Source: Linnemannia hyalina (Eukaryota; Mortierellomycota; Mortierellomycetes; Mortierellales; Mortierellaceae). From it: a DNA stretch of 64,000 nt. This document shows positions 54,301 to 64,000 of the stretch, in pieces. Each line of letters starts with the position of its first letter. Position 1 is the first letter of the stretch. The notes under the pieces were generated by a model. That model was not told where the DNA came from. It searched no databases and saw only the letters and a program-made list of their open reading frames with translations. The translations under genes and the position numbers were made by a program. The stretch lies in assembly GCA_019671135.1 (NCBI GenBank), contig JAHRHY010000001.1, positions 1,426,001 to 1,490,000 of the forward strand, given 5' to 3'.

Positions 54301-55941
54301 TCGTTGGAGAGGGCTGTGCTGGCAGAGGCGTCATGAAGGTGTCGCGAGTACGACTGCTCATGTCCATGCATTCCTTGAGGTGTGGCGACGTGCTCCTCAA
54401 TGACGGCGGCAGGAGTCTCTCTTAGGACTGGCTGCTGGGTCTGGGAGAGGGCTGGAGGCTGATAAACAACTGGAGCAGGGGGAGAGACGGCTTGGTTAGG
54501 GTTGTAGATCGTAGGCTGTTCTTGGGCGGGGGTGGAATAAGATGGCGAGTAAACTGAGCCGGTCGAAGTAGGGGCAGTCTGTTGGAATGTGACGGGAACA
54601 TTAACGTGGGTGGGGCCCGAGGCGGCAACAGGTGATGCTACTGGGACGGCACCATAGGCGGCTGTCGAGGCAGGGAAAGGAACAGGAGCAGGGGCAGGGG
54701 ACGCGGTAGACACGTAGGCTGGAGCAAAGTTGTGGTGTTCTGTGGCGGAATGATGTTGCTCAGATCGCTCTAAATTAGCAGAGGGAGGGGGCAGAGCAAC
54801 GGGTGTTGTTGTTGTTGTGGTGGATGTTGCTCCTGTTGAAGCCGTCGAGAAAGAGAGCGCTTCCTGGTTAGCCTGAGCTGGTGCAACAACTGTTGGGATA
54901 GATGGAGACGTGACAGCGGCGTTTGATGTTGAGTGGATAGAGCCCTGAGAAGACGGGGTGTGCGATTGTGGCAATGCTGCAGCTGCAGCAGCGTCAGAGG
55001 CAACGACAGTAAGGGGAGCGACAGCATCAGATGACTTGTTACTGGCATCCAATGTTCGCTCCTGCGCAGGGTTGTTCAATGGGGTAGAAGAAAAGTCAAA
55101 GCTGTTGGGACGAGAGTCGTAGGAATGGGTGTTCGAGAAGAGTAGTGGGGGCAGCTCAGGCTTTTGGCTTGGCGAGCTTAAAGAGCGCTCGAGCTGGACC
55201 CCAGTCTCTTCTTCCTCGTATTCGTCGTCCTCATCGGCTCCTTCCAGGACGCCGACCTCGCTTTCCTCCAAGTCGGTGGCGCTAGCAGCGACGAGGTTGT
55301 CCAATTCTCCAGTGATAATGTCAGTGTTCTGCTCCTGACGAAGGAGGCGTTCCTGGTGAGCGAGATCCGAGTCGCGAAAGTCCTCTTCGTCACTCTCGCT
55401 GTCTGCGCGGCCGATGACAGTCTGGTGGTTTAGGGTAGAGCGGTAGACGTTGTTGATGTTGCTGTTGCTGTTGCTGTTGCTATTGCTGTTGCTGGAAGGG
55501 GGTGAGGGGGTAGGCTGGCTGACAGGGACAACAGCCGACTTTGGAGGTACGACAAGCATTTGCAGTTCGGTATCAATCGAGGGGCGACTCTCCTGCGACT
55601 CGCGCTGTAGTGTCGTCAATGGTTTTGTCGAGGCATATTGGACGTTGCTGTTGCTGTCGATGTTGCTGTTGGTGTTGTCGTTGATTGAAGGCGTAGAGAT
55701 GGCCTGAAGATCGAGATTACAGAGCTCTCCCAAGATGCTATACACAATGAGCACAACCACAAAGTGAAAGTTAGAGGGAGTTGTTCGCCAACAAATACAA
55801 AGAGAGATAAAAACAAGGCGAAGTGAGTGTAAGTGGAACTTACATGGCGCGAGATTCGTCCGAGATGAGTCCCTGGTTGGCGAGGAAGATGACATGGCCC
55901 TGGAGGGACTGGAGGATGTGAGAACAAGCAGCTTCAGCCAT
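51361..55941 (-). CDS. Large Gln/Pro-rich SH3-domain protein (LSB1/PIN3-like architecture)
   Basis: Four exons on the minus strand, 55941-55844, 55737-52409, 52314-52242 and 52141-51361, encode 1426 aa. The N-terminal helix (ILQSLQGHVIFLANQGLISDES) resembles the leader of yeast Lsb1/Pin3. About 1020 residues of low-complexity sequence follow: acidic patches near residue 170-230, then Gln-, Pro- and Ala-rich stretches. Next comes one SH3 domain split by an intron (ARAQAMFDFPGEDPGDLPFKVGDIINVIEF then DDWWRGTLRKDLGIFPTAYV). The C-terminal tail has a poly-Gly run, more Q-rich sequence and ends KKKFGPKW. SH3 proteins of this kind bind Pro-rich partners of the actin and endocytic machinery. The Lsb1 link is an inference from layout. 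The Q-rich body is prion-like in composition. Confidence 0.8.
51859..51905. repeat. (TCC)n microsatellite encoding poly-Gly
   Basis: About 15 tandem CTC/TCC triplets on the plus strand encode a run of 16 glycines in the SH3 protein on the minus strand. Confidence 0.9.
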
Positions 55942-56747
55942 GGTGGGGGGGTATGGCGTTCGTTGCGAAGAATGGGAAGTGGGTCAAATAATGAAAGGGA
56001 GAGTCGTGATCAATAAGGAGCGAAGGGTCCTCTATGAAAGAACGAGTGAAGGAAGGTGGTGATATGGTCAGAGGAAGGGTGGGGCGAAGGGGAAGGAGAA
56101 GGGGAGAGAGAGGGAGAGAGAGAGAGAGAGGGCGAAATGGATTGAGAAGAGAGGAGAGGAGAAGAGGAGCGAAGGGAAGTAACAAAGGCCAATACATAAG
56201 TACATAAGATAATCAATGCCCCTGCTTCTTCCCCCCCGTTACAAACAGACGCCGCGCAGAAGATGAACGATGCACTAATTTGTTGTTGTTGACGAGAGCC
56301 CTGTTCTGTGTAATTGTGTTCTTGTGTAGGAAACGAGGGAAACCTTTCTCTCTTTTACTCTCAAATGGTCCATTGCTCAAGAAAAAAAAATGGGCGGTGC
56401 ATCTTCAAAGGGTGTATGTTGCTGGAGCATGGGCTGGGGGTGAGGAGGAGCGGAAGAACAAATACGCATGCTCTCATAGCATTCCACTAAGCAATCTTGT
56501 TGTTTGCTTAACAGCCGCTTTCTTGTGGGTAGAGAATCACATCTTTCCGTCGTTTCTCGTGGTCACCACCAAAAATGAGACGAGACGGTTGTGGACTTCA
56601 CCACATATCGACTCGCATTTGCACAAAAAAAAAAGGTCTCTGAGGTCATTCGCCAACTTCTCTTTATTCTCTGGCAACCCAGGACTCGTTAATAATAGGT
56701 AGAACAAAAAAAAATGTCAATGACACCTAAGCCGTCTCCTATCTTGT
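55942..56747. other. Promoter side of the SH3-protein gene; no gene recognised
   Basis: About 800 bp. A GA-rich tract (56085-56160, including a GA microsatellite) lies upstream of the SH3 gene. Frames on the plus strand at 56280-56702 have no known domain. The 3' flank of the next minus-strand gene ends here. Confidence 0.5.
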
Positions 56748-57479
56748 CTATATACTATGGTTCTCGGTCTCGACCCCAAGGCTGCTGTCGTCGCGATGAC
56801 GAAGGCTTTCCTCTCCCTTTCCGGCTGCTGATGCTGCATCAAGGCTTCCCTTTAACATTACACCAGTATCCTCATCATTCAGGAGACCAGGGACGTGCTT
56901 TTGCTCCTTCTTCTGATGCTCCTGTTCAGCTGGCTTTGCCTCCTCCTCCTCCGTCTCTGCTCCCTGAGCCTCGATAGTCTCGCTCACGGGCTCCTCCACA
57001 GTTTCTTTGGCCAGCTCATCATCGTTGTTGCCATTGCTAAGCGGGATATCCACCAAGTCCAAGTCCAGCTGGAGTACCTTATCCAACAAATCTTTCACAT
57101 TCAAACTCGACTCAATTTCCTTGTCCACATCATCCTCCGCATCGGCGACAACCCCTTGCACGGTCTCAGTCTGAGGTGTCTCATCACCTTGCTGTTGCTG
57201 CTGCTGCTGTTCCTTGCCTGTCACATCCTTGGCACGAGCACCACTACCGTCACCAGACTTAAAGACAGAGTCCGCAGAGGGAAGTGCAGTCGAAATGGCC
57301 TTTGGCTCTGCAAACTTGTTCAGGAGACCTGAGACCTTGGACCCTTCGGTGCGACCAAACGAGCCTTTGCGCTGATGGGTTTGAGGAACTCCCAAGACAG
57401 CGTTCTCGGTAACGGATTGCTTGGAGATGGCAGAGAAGCGACGGGCTAGGTCGTGGACCTTGGACTGGGTTGCTGGCAT
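56748..57479 (-). CDS. Acidic, probably disordered protein of unknown function
   Basis: From the ATG at 57479 the frame gives 243 aa. The N-terminal part is basic and helical (MPATQSKVHDLARRFSAISKQS...RKGSFGRTEGSKVSGLLNKFAE). It is followed by a Gln run, then a long acidic region with a likely short helix (IESSLNVKDLLDKVLQLDLDL) and an EEEEAKPAEQEHQKKEQKH stretch. I do not recognise a family. The frame is open upstream to a possible splice acceptor at 57542, so one or more 5' exons are likely. A strong donor GTAAGT lies at about 58282 on the minus strand, after an ATG-containing segment, but no phase-consistent join was found. The 5' end is therefore unresolved. Confidence 0.6.
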   Translation of the reverse strand: MPATQSKVHDLARRFSAISKQSVTENAVLGVPQTHQRKGSFGRTEGSKVSGLLNKFAEPKAISTALPSADSVFKSGDGSGARAKDVTGKEQQQQQQQGDETPQTETVQGVVADAEDDVDKEIESSLNVKDLLDKVLQLDLDLVDIPLSNGNNDDELAKETVEEPVSETIEAQGAETEEEEAKPAEQEHQKKEQKHVPGLLNDEDTGVMLKGSLDAASAAGKGEESLRHRDDSSLGVETENHSI

Positions 57480-58597
57480 GGGCTTGTGCTCGCTCAAGGC
57501 CGATGAGGTTGGGGGCGAGGATGAGAATGAAGTTGGGTTCGACCTGTGCGGTGAAGGTACAAAGGCGAAACACACTTATTGTTAAGATTTCAATTAGGCA
57601 ATAGCATGCTGAAAAGGCAAAGCTAATCTCGTGGCAAGTGGCAGGTGCATTATTCTTACATGATATGGTTTCGTGAAATAATAAAAATAAAGCTGTTTCA
57701 GTGTTGCTTGTGTTTGGAATGTGAAAAGAAAAAGAGAATGTAAAAAAAGTTGAAGAATTGAGAATGTGAATGAGTGAGTGTGTATGTGTTGAGAGAAAGA
57801 GAATGAGAAATGAGAACAGAAAAGAAATAAAACAGAAAACGCTGGATGAAGAAGAGAGCAAGCAAGGCAGTAGTATCCAGCAAGCAACTTTCTCGACGAA
57901 GAACAGAAAGATAAGGAGGCAAAGGAAAGGGGCACATTTGTATGGGAATATGAAGAAAACGGCCATACTCTTTCAACAATGACAATGACATGGACAATGG
58001 AAAATAACAAGGGCAAGGGACAATGAACAATTAAAAGAAAAGAGCAAGAGCACAGGAAGGAAGGACCCACCCCCTTCCAACTACCCATGACCCAAGACCA
58101 TTCATTAATGAGCATCAAAATGAGAATAATAGCGTAGAAAGCAGACACGGTCCCCCGGTTCAGACTAGAGATCCTGCCTAGTGTAGCCATATTCCTCGAG
58201 GCATGATGCATCGCAACGCTCTTGCTGATGGTCACTTGTGGAGAAGAAGGACTGAATGCTAAAGTAAACGCGCCTTGACTTACGCTTGGACCCCATTTGT
58301 ATTGGACCATTGGCGTCCTCATAACCTGCCTCCTCCATTCATGCAAACCCCCAACCTCTCTACAACAACAAACACACATCTATTTTGTGGCACATACACC
58401 ACCAAAGTTCTCCCTGTTTCCTCTGTTGTGTCCTCTTCATTCCTCCGAACTAAAAAACCTGTCTTTGTCATGTCAAATACTCATACGGAAATATTGCTTC
58501 CGAGAGAGCGTGTGTGTTTCTTTGTCGTGATGTTTTATTATGCTCCTGTATGGCAAAAAGGGCGCAAATATAACGAGTGAACCATCCTACTGCAGCC
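57480..58597. other. Probable 5' leader or intron of the acidic-protein gene
   Basis: About 1.1 kb with no recognised coding domain. Minus-strand frames (57594-58379) are Phe/Leu/Ser rich and without family marks. A possible exon end with a GTAAGT donor lies near 58282 on the minus strand. Confidence 0.4.
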
Positions 58598-59455
58598 TCA
58601 CAGACGAGCCCTGGCCTTTTCCGACTTTCCACGCTTCTGTTCCAGATAGGCAAGCGTCTTCTCCTGACCCTTGGCCTTCAAAAAGATTTGCTCCAGCTGC
58701 TCTGCCAACTCAATTGCTCCAGCAATCTTGATTTTTCCACTCACAATACCTCGGGATCCCTAACAGACGTATGGTAAAGTAGTAACACGAGTTTGATGGT
58801 CAGTAATGAGTGATAAAACGCACTTCCATTATTACCTTATTGACAAGTGTAAAAAAAGCACTGCGAATAAGGCGTGCGACCTTTGGATAAGGTTGAATGC
58901 CCTTCAAACTTACGGTCAATCCGCCACTCATAAAGTTGAGCAAGTCCGAGTCCTCAATCTGAAGAATGGCAACAGGGATAGGGTCTTCGTCGCGCTTTGC
59001 CTTGGGGAGGACAGGTCTCTTCTGAGAGACGACAGCTGGGGCGTCAAATCCTTGAAACAAAAGGTACCTATCATTGCAGCATGTAAGAACCACTTGTTAG
59101 TACTTGGGAGTAGCGACAAGGCTGCTTCTGAAAGAAGAACTGAGGTAATAGCGACTCCAGGGTCCTGGCTTACCATTCTGTCATGGGCACAGTCTTCTTG
59201 GTGATGTTGAAAATGAAGAAGCCGCGGATGGCAAACAAAGAAGGGTTTTCGATAATCTCTATTCAATGGAACGCGAATAATCCGAGTCGCGAGTCAGTGG
59301 GTGTTATCGAACAAGAATGAACAAAAAATTCTTGTTCTTACGACGCGTGTGTTAATGAGAGGAATGAAGACCATGGACATACCTGAGCGGATGGCCGGAA
59401 AGAGAATGGAGGCGTTGAGTTTGGCAATGGCCTTTGCGGAGGGCTTGTTGGACAT
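58598..59455 (-). CDS. SCP2 sterol-carrier domain protein, probably peroxisomal
   Basis: Four exons on the minus strand, 59455-59383, 59258-59174, 59067-58836 and 58759-58598, encode 183 aa with matching phases. The fold matches SCP2: an N-terminal helix, FAIRGFFIFNITKK as the first strands, VAILQIEDSDLLNFMSGGLT, and IVSGKIKIAGAIELAEQLEQIF, the lipid-site motif of the family, split by an intron. The C-terminus ARL fits a type-1 peroxisomal signal. SCP2 proteins bind sterols and fatty acyl-CoA and support peroxisomal lipid metabolism. A 40-residue insertion (PKAKRDEDPIP and the region around IQPYPKVARLIRSAFF) makes it longer than the minimal domain. Family membership is fairly sure, the ligand is not. 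Confidence 0.78.
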
Positions 59456-60418
59456 GGCGACAGTCGTGTATGTGTATGCGTGTGTGTATGTGTGTTTGTT
59501 ATGGGAGGGAGAGAGGAGAGGAGAGGAGAGGAAAGGAAGAAAGAAGTGAGGCGTTTGTGGAGAAGGCAAAGAAGAAATGGAAAAGGGGCGAGAATAAATA
59601 AAACGAGAGGAGGATCGTGCGTGGGGGAGGAGGGCGGATGGGTGATGTGTGTGTTTAGTTTGAGCGAGAAGAGTGTGAGAGCGAGAAGGAAGGCACGAGC
59701 ATGTGTCTGTTAGAAGTACTAGCATATGTACACAACACGGACAATGAGGAGGGTCATCAAAGAGTGATGGTAGGTCAAAGGGGGGTGCCAGGAAGGTGCC
59801 AGGAAGGTGCCAGGAAGGTGCCGAATTTTTACCAATGGAATGATGGGGAGGCTATTTGATTGTGGCTGTGCTGTCTCACAAAAGTCCACTTGCTATGACT
59901 TTATCAACATCGGAGGGAAAAGGGAAGGAGAAGCACGGTCAGGCGCATGTCGACTCGTCGATCCAATGCCCATGCTTGCCAGTGGAGAGCGACCGAGCAT
60001 GCTGACCACCAATAAGCCAGAACATTAATAGTGGCTGTGCCCTGGGGTGAATGACTAATTAGGGTTTGAGTGGCACCTACAGGGTCCCGGGTTTTTAAAT
60101 AGGCCGGGACTAGACGAGAAAGGGCTGTTTCGAGTGACAAAAATAGTTTTTCTTTCTTGGCGTTCTTTCGTTCTTTTGCGTCATATTTTTCTCAAGGTGG
60201 CCTGTGTCGCGTGGCTACAGCTTTATCGATATCTTCTTCCTTTCGTTCTTCGCTACTTTTCGTTTCTTTTCTCCTTTTCTCACACACTTTTACTCGTCCT
60301 TCAATCGCCATTCTCGACAACGCCTTTCACACACAGCAACACAACAACTCCACACTCGCCTCGCGCACACATACACATCACGGCCACCATTGCCCCCTTC
60401 TCAAGATTCACACTCAAG
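59456..60418. promoter_or_regulatory. Divergent promoter region of SCP2-like and PIL1-like genes
   Basis: About 960 bp between two divergent starts. It contains GT/GA-rich sequence near 59470-59560, an 11-bp tandem repeat (59784-59822) and a C/T-rich leader before the Pil1 ATG. No gene was recognised. Confidence 0.5.
59784..59822. repeat. Tandem repeat, 11-bp unit GGTGCCAGGAA, about 3.5 copies
   Basis: Three perfect units followed by a partial one lie in the shared intergenic region. They could be a tandem regulatory site; no factor is suggested. Confidence 0.85.
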
Positions 60419-62239
60419 ATGCAGAGCATAGGACATGACTTCAGACGAGGACTCAGCAACCTCAACCCCCTTGGGTAAATATACCCTCTGTGCATTCTTT
60501 TCAACTCTCTTGACCTCTCTCGCTCGGCCTTGACACTCTATTGTGTTCTGCGCTCCACCACATCACCTAACACATAGTTTCTTTTCTTTTTCATTCACTG
60601 CAACAGGAAAGACTACAAACACATCAACAAATGGCTTGTCGAGATGAAAAACATCGACTCTTCTCTAAAGACTCTCGACAAGGAAAGCGCAGCCGAGGCA
60701 AAACTCATTGCTACTTGGGGCTCCCATGAAGGGGATGACCTGGCTGATGTCTGTCTGCGCATGTCGCAGCTTGTGGAGGTATGGAATGAGACTACAAAAA
60801 AGAGAGTGTGTGGAATCAGCGTCGTGTGCATCATGAATATGTGAGCAGCAGTACTTTTTTTGGCCTTGCCCTTCTATTGTTACGTTCCTCGCTATTCAAC
60901 GGCTTTACTGACGAAGAAAAACTTGTATGCATCGTCTTTTAGGAGGTTGGATTGATCCAGCAGGCATATGGAATCCGACATGCTGCCTATCGCAAGACTA
61001 TCAAGTCTATCAAAACTCAGGAGATGACGCTGGACGAGGTACGCACTTTATCGATTCAGCCGGGAGGGCTGTTCTGCTGACCTCGTTTTTCCAAAGAATT
61101 GTTCTCGACTCTTTGTTTACTAACGCCCACGTCGTTTTTGTCGGAACTAAATTCATAATTAGAATCGCAAAAAGAAGCACGACCTGACAACCCAGCTTGC
61201 CAAGCTTCAAAAGTCCAACAAGGAGAACCCTATCAAAATGATGGAGTTGCAAAATGGTCTCGAAAGAGTGACAGCCGAGCTTCTGAACCAGGAACTTGAG
61301 TTGATGCAGTTCAAGCGGGTGACCCTCAAGGAAGCCTTTGACGCCAAGTTTGACGCCATGCTGGAGTACTCGGAGAAGATGGCCCTCATCGCCGGATACG
61401 GTCGCGCGATCACCTTGGTGATTGATACCGAAACTCAGGTCTCTGACAGGATGAGGATCTATACCGGAGCTGAATACACTGCTGGCGCGGTAAGCCAGGT
61501 CAAGACTGCCGTGACGCAATGGCAGCCACAGCCCCTGAGCAGCGCACCTGCGCGCTCCCACTCGGTTATGTCACAGGATGAGCTAGCCTTGTCGGCAGCA
61601 GCAATTGCATACAATACCAAGACCCCACCAACAGTCCACTCCTATGCCTCGAACCAATCACCACCCCAAGGATACCCCTCTGGGCACGACTCTTCTGACG
61701 CTGGCCAAGGCAACAACTTACAAGCACAAGCACAAGCACAAGCCTCGCCTGTCCAGGATCCAGGCTACGCCTCACCTCCTCAGAGCGACACACACGCACA
61801 GCAATTGAACCAGATTCACGACCAGCAACGCCAGCTCGAGCTCGAGCAGCAGCGCCTCTATCAACAAAACCTCGCCTCATACTCTCCTGAACGGTCTCCT
61901 TCTCAACTACACTACCAGAATGCAACAGGAGGCAACGGAGCGCCAGGACCATCCGGAGGATACACGCCAGCTATGCCTCAACGAAGCGACACTCAAGAAC
62001 TATACTCCTCTCCAGGCAATCCACCTACCTCGCAGGGCTATGGCGGATACTCCCAATACGACAACTCGACATATGCATCTGCAACCCCAACAAGGAACTA
62101 CCGGCTTGGCTTTGTAGACCCTCGTGAGCGCAGCCAGATGGACAATGCCGATATGTACAAGACCGAAGTGTCCCCTAATGCACGCCCTGCTATCCCTCCG
62201 CTCCGCTTTTCACAAAGTCCCATCATGCACGAAAAGTAA
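60419..62239 (+). CDS. PIL1: Eisosome core protein, Pil1/Lsp1 family (BAR domain)
   Basis: Four exons, 60419-60474, 60607-60778, 60943-61038 and 61163-62239, encode 466 aa. Residues 1-260 give the Pil1 BAR domain: a short amphipathic start (MQSIGHDFRRGLSNLNPLG), LIATWGSHEGDDLADVCLRM, the helical block KLQKSNKENPIKMMELQNGL, and the signature SEKMALIAGYGRAI. The remaining 200 residues are Gln/Ser/Pro rich and probably disordered, longer than in yeast Pil1 (339 aa). Pil1 assembles into furrow-like eisosomes under the plasma membrane that bind PI(4,5)P2 and respond to sphingolipid and membrane stress. Fungal eisosome proteins support the fungal assignment of the window. Confidence 0.92.
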
Positions 62240-62605
62240 ACGCTTCCTTCCCCTCATGATTACCCCTGGACGCCTTGCACAAATAACCCTGTAGTATTCT
62301 AATAAACGCATGATCTCATGTTGACAACTTGATATACAATGTCCGGCAGCAATCCGTCATTATTTTTTTGCAGGCTGATCAGTCAGGCACAAAGGGAATG
62401 TATTCTTTTATCGACCTGATCAGACCTTATGTGCAAATTGACCCAATACCTCTGAGGTGGGAGTAAGGCGAAGCAAGCTCTTTTATTAATCTGCCTAACT
62501 TTACCTCTTGCTATATCTTCTCTCATTCCTCCCACATCACCCACTCCTCCACTTCCTCCTCCTCCTCCCTCAATTCCCCTTTATATACACTTCTCATCAA
62601 AACAG
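62240..62605. other. Intergenic between PIL1-like and SPPL-like genes
   Basis: About 370 bp with an AATAAA at about 62300 shortly after the PIL1 stop, likely its poly(A) signal, and a CT-rich leader before the next ATG at 62606. TATATAC lies at about 62582, very close to the start codon. Confidence 0.5.
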
Positions 62606-64000
62606 ATGAACTTCACACAAGCCATGGCGGTTTACATACCGCACCTCGTCTCCGCACCACTCCTCCCACTCGCCCTTTTGGCCATCGCTGTCTTAGTCTT
62701 GTCAACTCATTCTGCCGCAGACACTACAGTTCAGGAACGACAGATGCAGCGACAGAAGGAGGAGAGTGGCGAGTCTGTGGCACTGACAAAAGTACATGCT
62801 ATCGGATTCGGGTTCATGGCCAGTTTAGGACTTTTAGCAATGTGGATGTGGTCGAATGTACTTGGTAAACAAAGAGTCTTTCGCATTCGTTTTTTTTTTT
62901 TGTCGGGTGGTGTAGTGAGAAGGAGAAGACGGTGAAGCAAATACTTAGAGCAGACTCAATTGCTTTCTTTCGTCGTTGATAGTGTATATGAGTCTCTTTA
63001 CGTTTGGATTAGGATCGTTTGTGAGTATCCAGCAGTCCATGCCGGACATGATGAAGAGCCTGGGATTGGGACGAGGAAATAGCTGGCACCATAATGGTGT
63101 TGCTAGCTTGCTTGTCCTGTCGTGGTTTTGGAATAGAAACTCTAGGTGAGTGAGAAGGCTTTCAGTAGATGATGCAGCAAAGTTTGAAAGAATAAGCAGA
63201 CAAATGACCGTTCTTATTCTCTCCCCGTCCCCTTTTGAATCTATCTCGTCCCCTGGATGATTAGCCATGCATGGATCTTCCAGGACATCCTAGGAGGTAT
63301 GCTGTTTCCACCACTTCTTTTAGTGTCCCTGAAACGCATTGAAACTGTCAATGCGAATGAGTTGTCTCAACTGATTATTATTTTTTCATACTGAACTTGT
63401 AGGATTCACGATATCATTGATGCTCAAGGTGTTGAAGGCTCCTTCTATGTCGTCTCCGACACTTCTCCTGCTGACGGCGTTTATCTACGATGTGTTCTTT
63501 GTCTTTGTGACGCCCTACCTGACATCAACAGGCGAGTCAATCATGGAGGCAGCAGCCACAGGAGCAGCATTGACGGTCAAGGAGACGATCCCAATGCTCT
63601 TCCGCGTACCCAGTTTCCGGCCGAATGGTGGAGAGGCGATGCTGGGGTTTGGAGATGTGGTTCTGCCTGGGATTCTAGTTACATTCCTGCGGGAATGTGA
63701 TGCCAGGTTAGAAGAAGACCTGTCGTTGTCGTCGGCGATGCTGATCGGAATGGATTCGGCCGCTGCCAGAAGAACGTCTGCGTTACTTCTTCCAGGAAGC
63801 AGCAGGAAGGAAGGGCGGCGGAGATGGAGTTATTATCTGACTGCGATCTTGGGATATGCTGTTGGGTTGGAGGTGACCTTTGTGGCGATGATGTGGAGTA
63901 ATCAAGGTCAACCTGCGTTGCTATACCTTGTGCCTTGCACTGTGATTCCTGTGGTACTTTTGGGGTCCAGGCGGCATGAGCTGTCGCTTCTATGGAATGG
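62606..64000 (+). CDS. Signal-peptide-peptidase-like intramembrane aspartyl protease (partial)
   Basis: Exons 62606-62864, 62983-63145, 63265-63296 and 63403 to the window end. The product has several membrane spans and all three marks of the SPP/presenilin family: YD in FIYDVFFVFVTP, GxGD in LGFGDVVLPGILV, and PAL in GQPALLYLVPCTVIP. The order YD-GxGD-PAL with the catalytic loop between is that of SPPL proteases, which cleave type II membrane-protein stubs. An N-terminal membrane segment precedes the core, but the large lumenal domain of animal SPPL2 is missing. The region between GxGD and PAL contains a hydrophilic insertion (SRKEGRRRWS). The C-terminus lies outside the window. Confidence 0.9.

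Overview
The window is nuclear DNA of a fungus. Genes are split by short GT-AG introns (mostly 80-120 bp). Several genes are fungal markers: Leu5-type CoA carrier, Cgr1, the eisosome protein Pil1 and ERG6. Others look more like animal genes: SMARCC, EBP in place of ERG2, SMEK, TMX2 and an SPPL-type protease. That mixture suggests an early-diverging lineage such as Mortierellomycotina or another Mucoromycota. The lineage is inferred from gene content, not from a search.

Layout. 1.2-6.2 kb: SMARCC/SWI3 chromatin remodeller (-) and an RRM/zinc-knuckle SR splicing factor (+) share a divergent promoter. 6.4-7.7 kb: a 5'-truncated Fanzor (eukaryotic TnpB-like) copy. 8.2-10.5 kb: Leu5-type mitochondrial carrier. 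10.5-13.2 kb: no gene seen. 13.2-16.1 kb: ERG6 and an EBP-type sterol isomerase, tail to tail, both sterol biosynthesis. 16.4-20 kb: UDP-glucuronate decarboxylase and a TMX2-like thioredoxin-fold membrane protein (-). 21.3-26.9 kb: a very long alpha-arrestin. 28.3-29.9 kb: a secreted berberine-bridge-type flavoprotein.

30.1-41.1 kb is a transposon-rich island. It holds a decayed piggyBac-type transposase, a decayed LINE RNase H tail, a five-exon intact gene (33521-38278), and a 2.77-kb PIF/Harbinger-like element (38319-41089). The five-exon gene joins an XPG/FEN1-family 5' nuclease to a Fanzor RuvC/zinc-ribbon nuclease. The Harbinger element has TIRs, a candidate ATT duplication, a Myb-like gene and a transposase with an intact DDE triad. 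It sits inside a noncoding segment that the truncated Fanzor copy at 7.6 kb also carries directly after its stop codon. That segment has a small hairpin with a near-identical loop and ends in a shared 11-mer, after which the copies diverge. This is what a Fanzor guide-RNA scaffold or element right end would look like.

41.3-64 kb returns to housekeeping genes: SMEK/PSY2 (PP4 regulatory subunit), CGR1, UBC12, a peroxisomal 2,4-dienoyl-CoA reductase (C-terminal AKL), a giant Q-rich SH3 protein, an acidic protein of unknown function, an SCP2 sterol-carrier protein (C-terminal ARL), a Pil1-family eisosome protein and the start of an SPPL-type intramembrane protease.

Exon limits were read by hand from splice sites, reading phase and family similarity. 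No database search was run, so similarity statements rest on recognition of family motifs.
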